A stretch of DNA of 64,000 bases from Mesocentrotus franciscanus (taxonomy: Eukaryota > Echinodermata > Echinoidea > Camarodonta > Strongylocentrotidae): positions 33,053,420-33,117,419 of the forward strand of contig CP137667.1 in the NCBI GenBank assembly GCA_037976565.1, read 5' to 3'. The notes beneath the pieces are model-generated. The model was not told the DNA's origin. It searched no databases and worked only from the letters and a program-made list of their open reading frames with translations. Shown here in pieces: positions 24,351-35,822 of this stretch; positions within the stretch are counted from its first letter, which is position 1, and every line of letters starts with the position of its first letter. A program made the translations under genes and the position numbers.

Positions 24351-25509
24351 GTAATTATAGTAATATAGACCTTACTATAATATTCTAATAAATCAGGCTT
24401 CAAAAAGTTCATGACAATTAAAACTTTAGTCAGTAGAGTCCAGATCTAACTTTGATAGTTATAGATCTAGGCCTACTCTATAGTATTAGTATATTAGGTG
24501 ATGAAAATAGTGAACATTTAATTTTATGTCGTAGTAGTACCTAGGTAGTACCACTAGTACTAGTAGATTAAGAATTTCGTTCTATTTTTTGTAAAACATA
24601 GCCATACCGCCCATAGCACGTAGAACTTTCCGCATTGAGCGCTGTGCACTGTGATCACGATCTATCACTCGCTCTCTCTTTCTCTCAGCCAATGAGATTG
24701 GCGGAGCCACTCGAGCTGTTTCGAATTTAAGTGAGAGAGAGGGCCCCCCCACTTACGTAAGTTCAAGTGCAATGCCAATATGTAACATTACATAACGCAC
24801 TGACAAGAAATGTCATGCTTTAAACAGGTAACGCACTTCACACATACTGTAGGTGATGCACACTCAGCATAGGTACAAACATAAAATAGAAAAATCAACG
24901 AACATTTCAGTACAACTTGCAAGTTTGTACCTTAAATATGACGAAAATGAGAATTTTTCAAACTTAAGTGAAATACTTAACTTGTATCAGATCAACCGAA
25001 TATCGCAAGCTATCTCCTCGCACTAATATCTTATAACATAGAGCCTATGGCAGCCAGCGATAGCCAATCTGAAGGTCCCATGTCGGCTAGGCTAGGCGCC
25101 AACTTACGAAAATGAGGCTGAGACGGGATGAAGGTACTGCGCATGCGCTTAAATGTAAGCTAAAGTTGTACGTGCATAGACTACTCCCAAGTCCAAGCTC
25201 CATAGGCTAGGATTTGTGGATAATTAAAACACTTACTTACGAGTCTAGGTCTATATTAAACCGATTAATGTTAAACTAGTTTTGTTACTCTCTTAAATCT
25301 TAATCTTTATTAGACTAATGGTTTTACCAATTTTTTTTGTTCAAACCTTCCCCAATCTTATTCTCTGGATTTTGCGCTTTCTTTTAGATCAAATTGCTAT
25401 TAATATTGTTTTTCCATTTTCCTAATGAAGTATTGTTTTGAATGCTTAAGCATGAGAGAAAAATTACGGTCTCCAGTGACCAACTTTAACTTTTTAAATT
25501 CGTCTTCAG
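24351..25509 (+). other. Nuclear receptor intron 1
   Basis: GTAATT donor and TTCGTCTTCAG acceptor. It contains a short GAGAG/CTCTC inverted patch with CCAATGAGATTGG near 24670-24745, and otherwise nothing recognised. Confidence 0.75.
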
Positions 25510-25748
25510 CTGTACGAGAAGACAGGCTTCCCGGAGGCAAGCCCAAGAAACTCCGCAGTGAAACGACCACTTCCAACCACAGCAGGGCAGATGTTTCTCC
25601 AACTTGGTCGGAGGTCATTCAATCAACAACCAACGATAACGCACCGACCGTCCACAATGACCTGACTGGCAGCGACGTCGAACCTTGAGACCGACTGTGA
25701 AGGCCCTCTTCGATGCCAAGCCCCATTTGATCCCAGATGCATCCAGTG
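25510..25748 (+). CDS. Nuclear receptor exon 2: C-terminal extension, hinge and start of the ligand-binding domain (frame broken)
   Basis: Phase 1 entry gives AVREDRLPGGKPKKLRSE directly after GMKTD, matching the C-terminal extension that follows the zinc fingers of NR4A/NR6 receptors. A Ser/Thr-rich hinge follows. The entry frame meets TGA at 25686-25688, while the frame needed for the exit (LRPTVKALFDAKPHLI) opens after a TGA near 25661. One missing base between about 25661 and 25690 reconciles them. The exit frame ends in phase 1 at 25748 before GTAGGT, matching exon 3. The clean splice sites and conserved reading on both sides suggest a consensus error or a very recent mutation. Confidence 0.72.
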
Positions 25749-26505
25749 GTAGGTGGTGCCCATTGATAAAGGCTTGTTCCCATAACCTGTATGCCACATT
25801 CAAAATTTCTGGAGGTTTTTTTGTATACCAATAATAGTCAATACCAAATCAAAGACAAGTGGTGCTGAAATAAGTAGCTGCATTCTACCAATTTTGCATT
25901 CTTTAATCTGGGTTAAACATTATTTTTTGCTTCTCTCTTTTATCTCTCTTAGTCTCACTCTTACCTCTCCTATATTCATTTCATTCCTCCTGGTCCTCCC
26001 TCTCTCGTTCACTATTGCTCTATTTTTTTAATTTGTTTTTCCTCTATATATTTTGTGCATCATTCTGCTCGATTTCTCTTTATAATGGATGGTTCTGTAC
26101 AATGTGTCCTGTGCAACATACATGTATATATGCCATTTTTTCTTTCAGAAATGAAAAGTCTGTTGATATCATCATTCCTATTGGTAGCGATGCAAAAAGA
26201 AGAAAAAATTCTATATATTCATATTCAAGAGGTTTTCCATTTTGAGATGAAATAAATGGATAAAATTCATATGTCATATCACACACATTGCTCAGAATCA
26301 CCCTAATACTTTCTATTTATTATTTTCTTGTAACGAATGTATGTCTAATTGGCTTCTCTTTTTCAAAATAAATTTACATGGTTTTCAGGTAACCTTTTGA
26401 CTACTGAATTCTCTCATTCCCATAGACTTAACACAGGGACGACCCGGTTCCTGTAGGCAATGGTTTAAGCCTTTTTCAATTTATCCAAATTCTCAACATT
26501 TTCAG
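25749..26505 (+). other. Nuclear receptor intron 2
   Basis: GTAGGT donor and CATTTTCAG acceptor, 757 bases, AT-rich, no recognised content. Confidence 0.7.
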
Positions 26506-26763
26506 GACCCCCGCCAGGTATGTTGTTTCCCATGGATAGCGTGCCGAACTTCATGCCCCCCTCTCCTAACGAGTTTTCGCCCCCGCCCTACTCCATCCGC
26601 GGTTTCACGATCCAGGACCTGATGCAAGGGGGCTTCCAAGAACTCTACATGATCGTCAAGTGGGCCAAGTCTATACCTGGATTCCGCAGCTGTGCCTTGA
26701 GGATCAGATGGCGCTCCTCAAAGCCTCCTTCATGGATCTTAACGTCTTACGATTGGCTTACAG
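26506..26763 (+). CDS. Nuclear receptor exon 3: ligand-binding domain helices 1-5 (frame broken)
   Basis: Phase 1 entry gives a Pro-rich linker (PPPGMLFPMDSVPNF and on), then IQDLMQGGFQELYMIVKWAKSIPGF, corresponding to helix 3 of NR4A (WAEKIPGF). The next block, QLCLEDQMALLKASF then MDLNVLRLAYR, is the nuclear-receptor signature (helices 3-5; NR4A has LRLAYRS) but lies in another frame. One missing base at 26682-26685 (GGATTCCGCAG) restores an ungapped match. The exon ends in phase 2 before GTAAGG, and exon 4 completes Arg. As in exon 2, the cause could be an assembly indel or a pseudogene lesion. Confidence 0.78.
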
Positions 26764-28361
26764 GTAAGGGCTTTTTCAGACACGAGGCATTAATACGCGT
26801 ATATAGAAAGAACTGCTAGGGCGATAGTTAGTTGGATATGTGAAATTGAACATGAACAGCTTATTCACACCAACGAGACCGACATCAGACCGACTAGAGA
26901 CTGAACAAAAAATTGACAAAGAATCGGTTAATAGTTAAAAGTCGGTATCGAGTCAGTTTAATGGTGTGACTGAGTGATATATTAATGTTTGATTGAATCT
27001 GTTTTTTTCATTTCCCATCATTAGCAGAAATCTAGTTTACCTCTATCAATAGAAAGAAGTGTAAACATCTGCTGAAAAGATGAGTCATCCATGGAACTTT
27101 GGGGTCAAGACTTTCATTTTTGCCAGGATGGTCCACAAGGGGTTCAAACATGTTGGCAAAAACTTGATTAGGGGTGGATGATTATAAAACACTCAACATC
27201 CCAATCTAATTCTTCCTTTTTTTTTACTGTGATTCACGAGAGCCAGACAGCTATAAACAAAGACAGTGGATACAAGATATATAATTTAAATGAGCATTTA
27301 TTCAATCCATGCTAAAATCTAGTGGGAAATATTCCAATAACAGTCACATATTTAATAAACCAAATAAAAGGTAGTCTATTTATATAGCGAAAGTCTGCCG
27401 CTTTCAAAGGTACACTAAAATTATACAACCTTGTTGAATGCGATGTCGATGATATTGTCAAAGATGAACTGACGATGTCGAAGAAATGAAAGTCGATGAT
27501 GTTGATGACGGCGAAGATAAAGTTCTGAAGATGAACAAAGAAAGGAGAGTCGATGATGACGATGATCAGAGTAAAGTTCTGACGATGAACAAATAAACGA
27601 AAGTCCACGATGTCGATGGTCAGAGTAAAGTTCTTACGATGAACGAAGAAACGTGAGTCGATGAAGAAGTTCTGACGAGTTGGTAATGAAAAAAAGCGAA
27701 TTTTAAACAACCATTATATTTTTACAGCAAAACAACTGACTAAAATATGGCGGGAAAAATCCAAAAGAAAGACGGCTCTGGCACACGGCCGCTCTGAATA
27801 AACTTTAAACCAATCGCGTTGCTACAAATTTGACCAATCACAAGCTTTTCGTACACAGATGATTAATTGCTTGGTGATCTTTACAAGATTGTGCTAATTA
27901 ATGAAGATAATATCCCAAATTTTAACCCAAGAACAAACTCTTATAATATACAAACTTCTTTATATATAATCAATCTATGAATACCAATTAATAATCTAAA
28001 AGATAGCATTATTTCAACATAGCTTGAAACTCTGAAAAGCATTTTACGTCTTACACAAACACTACTTTGTACACATATTAGACGGATGGATGGCACTAAA
28101 ATTACCACCCGAACGATAAGCGGGGGAAGCAAACAATATAGCACCCTCTACGGCGGAACTTTGCAAAATTACTAAATCTACATAGTTGACACAAATTCAA
28201 GACGCTACACATGTGTTTAAACAGCATCAGGTTTGAATTTTGTACAGGTTTGTGTCATGTGTGTCACCCCCTCCCCCCCCCCCTTGTTCCACTAGTCTGG
28301 CTACGCCAGTGTCTGTGAACAATTTTTCTTTTATATTTGATCGTATCTCTTCAATCCTTAG
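26764..28361 (+). other. Nuclear receptor intron 3
   Basis: GTAAGG donor and TCAATCCTTAG acceptor. It holds a tandem minisatellite at 27500-27690, AT-rich DNA with a CGGCCG-containing patch near 27785, and a C-run at 28266-28283 with a CTGGCTACGCCAGTG repeat edge. Confidence 0.7.
27500..27690. repeat. Minisatellite in intron 3, period about 54-57 bases
   Basis: Three to four imperfect units, each with AAAGTTCTGACGATGAACAA-like and GTCGATGATG-like blocks. The 132-codon - strand ORF over it repeats FFVHRQNF-type peptides only because of the tandem structure. Confidence 0.75.
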
Positions 28362-28545
28362 ATCTGTAGATTGTCTACCCATGCTCCAATTCACAACAAA
28401 ATGTATGCTGACAATATCGGAATGCAAGGAGCTGGGATGGGGTGATCTGATCAATGCGACAGTCGAGTTTTGCAGCACTCTTCAGGACCTGAGTCTTGAT
28501 GTGACGGAGTTCTGTATCCTGAATGGCCTCGTGGTCTGCTTTCCG
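28362..28545 (+). CDS. Nuclear receptor exon 4: ligand-binding domain helices 6-8
   Basis: The first base completes the Arg of LAYR, followed by SVDCLPMLQFTTKCM. Then come GWGDLINATVEFCSTLQDLS and LDVTEFCILNGLVVCFP, which align without gaps to the NR4A segment containing GFGEWIDSIVEF and its following helix. The donor GTGAGA at 28546 leaves phase 0, but exon 5 needs one extra base. A lost G in the CCGG/GTGAGA run would explain this. Upstream in the same frame, the ORF extends only into intron sequence. Confidence 0.82.
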
Positions 28546-29603
28546 GTGAGAACATTGGAAAATTTGGCGCTTAGTCCATGGCCATTTTGTGTCATTGAAT
28601 TATTAACACATTTTTGTGTTTTTCACCGATCAAATGGCAAAACAAAATGGAAAAGAAAAGAAGATGCTATGTACCCCCTCCCACACTCGTCCTTTTCAAT
28701 GGCTATGTTAATTTCCATTTGAATGAGATACATGTAGGTGCCCCCCACCCCTCATGATGCCAGTGCCCCCTTTACTTGTAGTCCCAAGCTATGCCCCTGG
28801 CTGTACCGATCTCCTGGATGTAGTCTTTGGAAAAAACAAATAATATCTATTCCATACAATAGTCAGTTTGATATTTAAGTCAGGATACAATACATGTACT
28901 TCTCTCTGTCTCTGTCTGTCCGTCTCTCTCTCTCTCTCTGTACTTCTCTGTCTGTCTGTCTCTGTCTCTTGTATGGCTTCTAGGCATAGGGCAGCCATTT
29001 GACATTAAAAATAGGCTCTAAATCTTATGACATTAATTAGCAAATCTTACAAGACATACAATAAATACTGCATGTTTTTTTTCTTCTTCAATTCTTTTCT
29101 TTTGGTAGGTATGTCTACAGCTTATGTCTATTCTAATGGTTTCATTGCGCTTAGATATGTTGTCATAGATATGAAGGGCAAAGCATACTGTCCATCTTCA
29201 TTTACAATAATATTAGTGTCGAGTAAAAATGGTGTTTATCTTTTAGTCCATTTCACTAATAATGCAAACAAAAATAATTGTGTTCTCTTGTTTGATCAAA
29301 ATGTAATTGTTTATCTGATGAAGCAAAGGAGGAAATGAGAAATGGGGGCAGTACCTGATGACAAGCAGACCATAACAAAAACATGAATTTAGAACAATTT
29401 CGTTAAAAGTGTGATAACCCCATCAAGCTTTATTCAAAGAAGTCAACAAAACAAGTGAAATTTAAAGAAAAATTATCCTGGCTGTAATAGGAATGAGGCT
29501 GTGGGTTTATGTGCCAGAACAGCACTGATATCATATGGATGGCAAGACTATATATTTGCCAGTCTCCATCCGGGTGTTAAATTCTTGAATGCTGAAAGAA
29601 CCA

Positions 29604-30036
29604 GGGCACGTATTCAATTCAATACTTAAGTACAAAATTTAAGCTTTTTACTTAGTATTTGTCTTAGATAAAATACTTAGCCAATTTTGGTATTCAATTC
29701 AAACTTTTGGCTAAGTATTTTACCCTAAATTTAAGACAGCTCCCTACCAGACTTAAGCCAATTATTAGGAGGCCTTGATTGGCAGGCATATGGTTTTCTT
29801 ACGCATCAACGCACAATTATATTAGCGCGCATTTATTGCGATGCGTTATTTGCGCATTACTTTTGATTGACCGTGTGATGTCACAATGCTTATCAGTTAG
29901 TATTTTACTTAAATTTTGTCTCAGGTAAGTAAAAGTCTAAAATGCGATTTGAATACGAGATAAGTAAACTTCTTAGCTTAGCCATTTACTTAGTAAATTT
30001 CTTACTTATTCTAAGTATTGAATTGAATACCGGCCC
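29604..30036. mobile_element. TIR miniature element inside receptor intron 4
   Basis: The left end CGTATTCAATTCAATACTTA and right end AAGTATTGAATTGAATACCG form long inverted repeats. Similar TACTTAG/CTAAGTA motifs repeat inside. About 430 bases, no ORF. Confidence 0.75.
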
Positions 30037-30124
30037 AGAATCATTAGCCGAGCTAGGGACTGGGTAATACTGGAGCGGCTTGAGTAGCTTGCATGGTGAA
30101 TATAAGTGCTGTAGATAGAAGTAT

Positions 30125-30245
30125 CCATTCTTCTTCTCCTTCTTCTCCTTCTTCTCCTCCTTCTCCTCCTCTTTCTTCTCCCTCTCCCTCTCCTTTTCCT
30201 CCTCTTCCTCCTCCTTCTTCTTTGCCTTCTTCTTTTTCCTCTTAC
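30125..30245. repeat. (TTC/TCC)n pyrimidine tract
   Basis: Almost pure C/T for 120 bases. The Arg/Lys/Glu-rich - strand ORFs are artefacts. Confidence 0.9.
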
Positions 30246-30341
30246 TGATATTGATTTTATTGTAGTTATTATTATTATTGTTATTATCATTAAGCAATTA
30301 GCCCATTTTGATTTATGCATATACATGTATTACTATCCCAG

Positions 30342-30586
30342 ATGCTCCAGGCCTAGTTGAAGTGGACAGCGTGACCGAGCTTCAGAAGTGCTACCTCGAT
30401 TGCCTGCAGAAGTACATCGCTTCAGCCTTCCCCAACCAGCCCAAACGCTATGGCAAGATCCTGATGCGGTTACCCACATTGCGCAAGGTCAGCGCAAAGG
30501 CTATGGAACAGTTCATGGGGCTCAGGCTGGCTGGGAAGATTCAGGTCCCGGGACTGGTGGAGGAGATGATGAATTGTACAATCTAA
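30342..30586 (+). CDS. Nuclear receptor exon 5: ligand-binding domain helices 9-12 and stop
   Basis: Reads DAPGLVEVDSVTELQKCYLD, then CLQKYIA, RLPTLRKVS and a C-terminus VPGLVEEMMNCTI before TAA at 30584-30586. It aligns without gaps to the NR4A region with GLKEPKRVEELQ and LPELR. The last helix LVEEMM (30554-30571) fits the canonical AF-2 pattern (two hydrophobic, any, Glu, two hydrophobic), unlike the atypical NR4A ending. AF-2 normally recruits coactivators. With this exon the predicted receptor is about 450 residues, shorter than vertebrate NR4A mainly through its A/B region. Entry needs phase 1 while exon 4 leaves phase 0. Confidence 0.82.
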
Positions 30587-31130
30587 CAGGTTTAATGTTT
30601 TTATCTGCAGAACTGGTGCAGCCGGAGATTCTCGCTTGTGACACAGGAGCACCAGGTCAATGAAGGGGTGCTTGCACATGACATGCAGGAATCTGCATAT
30701 ATTCATCTGGGTGGTTTATTTGTTTTTAATGTGTAAATGAATGGTAAGGTGGTGAAGACGTTTATGTTACTAAAAAATTGTGTCGTTTGCATATCCCTGT
30801 TTGTATCTGGAGGACTGGCGCGGCTGGAAATTCTCACTGGTAACACAGGGACACCATCTCTCCCATGAGACGAGTCACTTGCTCTATTGACCTTGCTTGA
30901 CCTGGTCGCTCCCAAGACATAACACCATATGTCCTCCTTGATCGAACACCCGCTGATTAACCCTGTTTGAGCGGTCAGTCTTAGAACACATGCCATCTGA
31001 CTGGTCACTCCCCAGATTGACCCTGTGTCAGCAGTTGCAGGCCCTTTTGTCCTTGCTTCATGATAACTGCAACAATTGTCCCAGGCTTTATTTTGTCAAA
31101 GGTATATTGTTAGTTTTCCATTTGGGTTTA
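30587..31130 (+). other. Receptor 3' flank or 3' UTR with an internal duplication
   Basis: Two related segments, near 30610-30661 (ACTGGTGCAGCCGGAGATTC) and 30813-30863 (ACTGGCGCGGCTGGAAATTC), lie about 200 bases apart. Each continues with ACACAGG. Further GACTGGTCACTCCC and TTGACCCTGT motifs recur to 31030. No clear AATAAA was found close to the stop, so the transcript end is unknown. Confidence 0.4.
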
Positions 31131-33336
31131 TAGATTAGGTTTAAGGTTAGATATAGTGTTTGATTCAGTTTTAAAGTTAAGAATTTGTTTAGTATAGAAA
31201 ATTACCGCAGAGCAATTGTCGCATGACCGTGTGTTATACAGCCGGATGAATATCATTTTTTCTTTGCCAAACAGATTATGAAGTGTACAGCTATTTTTAC
31301 TGCCTTTTTTCTTCCCCACTTTAATCTTCTTCTTTTTACCTGTGTCCATCCGAGTTTTAAATTTCTTCCATCATGGGGAAACTATATTTTGACAGACCTT
31401 TTAATACTGCCATTCACACCTGTTTCAGGGGAATGAATGTGAACCTTCTATTTTTAGAGACTTTTGAGAATACATACATGATCATGATGGCTGCTACTAC
31501 ATGTGTGTGATTCCACATTTACGAAGGACATTTTGTCAACATTTTCTTACTGACTATACAAATGATACTTCGGCATGAGACCTGACCTATAAATATATCT
31601 ACGCATTATTATACAACTCACTCCTAGATCCTAATCAAATGATTGGTCAAACACGGTAACGTGTTTCATTTACTGAGACTAACCCACGTTTTTTAAGGAA
31701 AAAGCATGCAAAAGTTTCCAGTATTATCCTACAAAGTTAAGATATGTGATGCGCAGCAGTGTGTGTAGAGGTTAGCGCACTTATACTGTGTGTGGGCCTA
31801 TACTTGCGTATCACTGCGCTTAAACGAGGAAAGTGTGCTTATCTCTGTCTGTGCGCTAAAGCCTATTAAACTGGGGTTTTCTTCTTTTGCTGATAATGAC
31901 GCGAAACAATCTGAAGGCTTTGATGTTTTAATGATAGATGCATACAGCCTCAACTCAAGTGTGGATACCCGGTAGATCATACAATGAACTCATTTGCATG
32001 CATCATTTGTAGTACTTGCTAAAGGAATGTAGTCCTCTTTACAAACTTAAATCGTTTTACATGTAGACCCTATTTTAGATCATATTGATGGTTTTTTCTG
32101 CCTCTATATGCAGTGAAACCTGCTATAGCGACAACCTGTCTATAAAGACCACTTTCTTGTCTCCCTTGAGTTGTCTTTATATACAGCTTTATATGTATAT
32201 CTGTGGCTGATTTTTCTGCATCTTAATAGTAGAGTTTGAAGCTATAGATCCAAACTGAAATTGAATTAACAAGGATGTGTATGTATCAGAGTAATTTATC
32301 ACAATGTATTACAAAAATTGACAACTCTATAATAGCAGTTCCTTTTTCACTTTACTGCTCAAAATTTAAACAAATTTTGAACATTTGGAGCTAGGGTCTG
32401 TGGACATGGATTGATTGATGACGAATGTACAGATATATCATATTTTATTTTGAATGTCAAAGGATTGATTCCTCATGTTTTCTTTAATTCGATCAAAATA
32501 TAAGACTGAACAAACCATTCTTACAAACTGCCAAATAAATTGTAGGTTGAAAACTTGAAATGATGAAAAATATACCTGGAATATTTCAACAGATAGGACA
32601 AACATTATGGCTTGTCCTACCTAGCAACACATAATTTATGCGATTCGCATTATGACAATTGAAATTATGGAATAATTTCTAAGGAGGCATATAACAAAGA
32701 TTTGTGCAATAAATTTATTAACATTACATAAAAATGGCCTATTAGGGTATAGTACTATAGTGTTTCAAGTAGTGTTGTCCAGGGGGAGAGTTGGATCTGG
32801 GTGTGGCATGTACACAATGTGGGCTGGGGATGGGGGGGGGGAGGTATGTTTAGTTATCCTAATACACTTTATAACAGTGAATTGCATTTCTGTTCCTCCC
32901 CTCCCCTTGGGATATTACTACTCCCTCCCTCCCCACCCCTCCCTGACTAAGACCCCTTAATTTGATGCTTATGTGAGGGTCATGGACTATTTTTTGTTCA
33001 TGAATAGTTGTCCAAGGGGGTGATGGGGGATACATGTAGCAGCCCTAATACACTCTCTCTAACAATAACATTACTTATATAATATGCCTTTTCCCTCCCT
33101 CCTGAAATTGCTTTTACAGTACTCCTACCATGAGTAGAGTCATGACTTATGTTGCACATCATGTTTGTGACTTGTGATCAAAATGTGTTTTTTGGGGTCA
33201 AATCTGTGTGACTATGATATATTTATACAGGGTTTAAAATATATAACTAATTTTATCGTGAAAAGTATTTTGTAATTTGCCAGACATGCATGCCTTTTTG
33301 TGTAATCGTGATGTAAATTTATATTGCATTTTCAAC
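31131..33336. other. Non-coding DNA downstream of the receptor
   Basis: AT-rich. A segment at 32113-32190 (CTGTCTATAAAGACCACTTT with CTTGTCTCCCTTGAG) is shared with 54940-55080 and marks a dispersed repeat. Two similar blocks with TTGTCCAGGGGG/TTGTCCAAGGGG at 32772 and 33008 look duplicated. No exon was recognised. Confidence 0.5.
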
Positions 33337-33420
33337 AATAATAATAATAATAATAGTGTTAACTATTAGAGCGCACACACTGTCCAGGGCCGCTCATGGC
33401 GCTATGTTTGTAATTGTTTT
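33337..33420. repeat. (AAT)n-linked dispersed repeat
   Basis: AATAATAAT run followed by TAGAGCGCACACACTGTCC and GGCGCTATG, the style of an invertebrate dispersed repeat that follows (AAT)n. A relative starts at 45880. Confidence 0.5.
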
Positions 33421-33678
33421 GTGAAAATGATTTTGTAATATGGCAGAGATGCCTGATCGTGATATTTGTAATGTTACATTTTTTGCACTCTCAGCAATGT
33501 TTATTGATCTTATTGAAAACAAAGTTTATTCACTTGATAAAAAAGAATGAAAGTTATTGAAGTACAATGTATACAGTGAAATCTTACAAAACAATACAAT
33601 ACAAAACAAAGCATTTAATAATGCATAAATTATACCGGTGTAAAAGATTGAAAATCTTAATTGTGCGGGCCCTAGCTA

Positions 33679-33877
33679 GAAGGAGGAGGAGGAGGAGGAG
33701 GAGGAGGAGGAGGAGGAGGAGGAGGAGGAGGAGGAGGAGGGGAGGAGGAGGAGGAGGGAGGAGGAGGAGGAGAGGAGGAGGAGGAGGAGGAGGAGGAGGA
33801 GGAGGAGGAGGAGGAGGAGGAGGAGGAGGAGGAGGAGGAGGGGAGGAGGAGGGGAGGGAGGGAGGGAGGGAGGGAGA
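33679..33877. repeat. (GGA)n long purine triplet tract
   Basis: About 190 bases of almost uninterrupted GGA, ending in (GGGA)n. It translates into poly-Arg, poly-Gly or poly-Pro in different frames. None of these is a gene. Confidence 0.97.
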
Positions 33878-34207
33878 ATATAATTTGAGATAAGTTGTGC
33901 TTTTGACGAAATTTTTTAATTTCAATTAATTTATTTAAATATTTTTATTCAAAATCTATTTCAACGTAACATTCTACAAATGTCTATGAAGCAGCTTATA
34001 ATGTGTCTATGCTCCTTTTGAGTTTTGTGTTAATTTCTATTATTTATTGTATTATTTTTTGATTTGTTAAGGTGATGTTTAACATTTAAAAAATAACATT
34101 TTAACATTTTTTAAATACTGATTTAAATTTTTTTTGTTATATTAATATAGGTATTCATTAGCCAGTAGCCTATTAGCTGAAACCGTGTCACGTGGCACTC
34201 CAACTTT

Positions 34208-34313
34208 GGTTATATCAAGGAGTTATTACACTGTAATAACTCCTTGATCAGACGGCTCTCGCTAGCTAGTTCTCCAAGTGTAATAACTCCTGTAATAACT
34301 CCTTGGTTATATG
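34208..34313. repeat. Palindromic element with CAAGGAGTTATTAC arms
   Basis: The perfect 16-base arms ATCAAGGAGTTATTAC (34214-34229) and GTAATAACTCCTTGAT (34233-34248) enclose three bases. Two more GTAATAACTCC copies follow at about 34280-34305, the last with TTGGTTATAT mirroring the left flank. Confidence 0.85.
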
Positions 34314-35629
34314 CGCTCAATCCTGTAATAATTATAGCAACCTTTTTTTTGCACGGTATAACTCGTACACAAGTGATTTAGACTGTGCACCCCCCCCCCT
34401 TTACTGCATGTGTTCAGTGTTTGCATTGTCTTAGCTGCGCGCATCTGACTCGAAGGTAACCTGAATGCAATTCAGAGGGCCAAGGAGCAAGGCAGGAGAT
34501 TACAAATATCGTCAAATTTATATAACAAATATCGCATGCATTGCCTTGTTCAGTAAAACGTATTTACCTCCAAATTAAGAATTTCCCTCATGCAGTTATA
34601 TTGCAACCTTGGCCTGTGGCCTAAGTGAAATATAACATCACTCGGAAAATTCTGAATTCATGGGCTCGTATAGTTTGATGTACTGATTACCCGAGCATGC
34701 AATATTTGTATAATATTGGTATGTAATATTGATATATAGTTATGCTATAAACTCATCAGTATCAAGCAATTTCAACTTGAGCCTCACAAACATAATGTTG
34801 CAATTCTATATGTTCAAATGCATTTTAAAAGTGAGTATAATAAGAACGTGTACACATGATATGCGTAAACCTTGCAAAAATGATGATTACATGTAGACAA
34901 ATCGACATGCATATATACATTTGTGTGACATTATAATATGTGTACTAAATTGAAAATGTCAGTGTAACTGCACAGTCATATATTATTGGGCATCCTTGAA
35001 TGTGGTTACAGCACAGACTCTCAGTTATTACACACAGTACTTCTTGTAACAAAAAAGAATTGTTCAAAAATTCAAGGGTTTATGAGATGTATGACTGTAA
35101 GATCTTTAGAGATTTGTGATTTGAAGATACCATAGAAATGGATTCTGTCCTTCACTATTTTTAGCAATTTGAAATTGAATTATGTAATGTGTTTCTGGGA
35201 AAACTAAATGAACAACTAATTTATTATAGACCTGTGAAATTTTGGAAATGGAATACTTGATAATGCCCGGTTGATGAAACTCAATTCATAAAATGTATCA
35301 CTCATTGTAATTTTGTCATATTGTCTTCAAATACCAAACAAGTGCAATTTAAATTCATATATTAGCCCATGCAATGATATAATTTAATGTGACAATACAC
35401 GTGAAAGAGGTTTTATTCCTTGTGGTAAATAAATGCTTTTGATGGAATATTTTGTGATATTCTGTGGGAAAGGTAGATATATTGTCTTTTCTTTTTTCTT
35501 TTGGTTATTTCTTTTGGTTATTTCTTTCGGTTTTGGGGACTAGGCCCTAGACACACTTACAGCATACTTGATGTATGTTCATATTTGTTGTGGAGGGAGG
35601 TAATATTGTATTACATGAGAGTGAGAAAA
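34314..35629. other. AT-rich non-coding DNA
   Basis: Nothing recognised apart from short homopolymers. No ORF has coding character. Confidence 0.5.
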
Positions 35630-35655
35630 AGTAGGGGAGAGAAAGAGAGAGAGAG

Positions 35656-35715
<60 letters not shown>

Positions 35716-35822
35716 GAGAGAGAGGTAGAAAGAGGAGGGGTGTGATGGAAGGAGAGTAAGGGAGAGCTTTGAGAGACAGATTTAAAGATATATAGTGAGA
35801 GAGAGAGAGAGAGAGAGAGGGG
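35630..35822. repeat. (GA)n-rich tract
   Basis: Two uninterrupted GA runs, about 35660-35712 and 35797-35818, in GA-rich sequence. Confidence 0.93.

Larger units (their letters stand above)
28546..30341 (+). other. Nuclear receptor intron 4
   Basis: GTGAGA donor and TTACTATCCCAG acceptor. It contains a CT/GT-rich patch at 28898-28970, a TIR element at 29604-30036 and a C/T-rich tract at 30125-30245. Confidence 0.7.

Noticed and set aside
33567..33925. Arg/Gly-rich and Pro/Leu-rich frames
   Set aside because: Translations of the (GGA)n tract.
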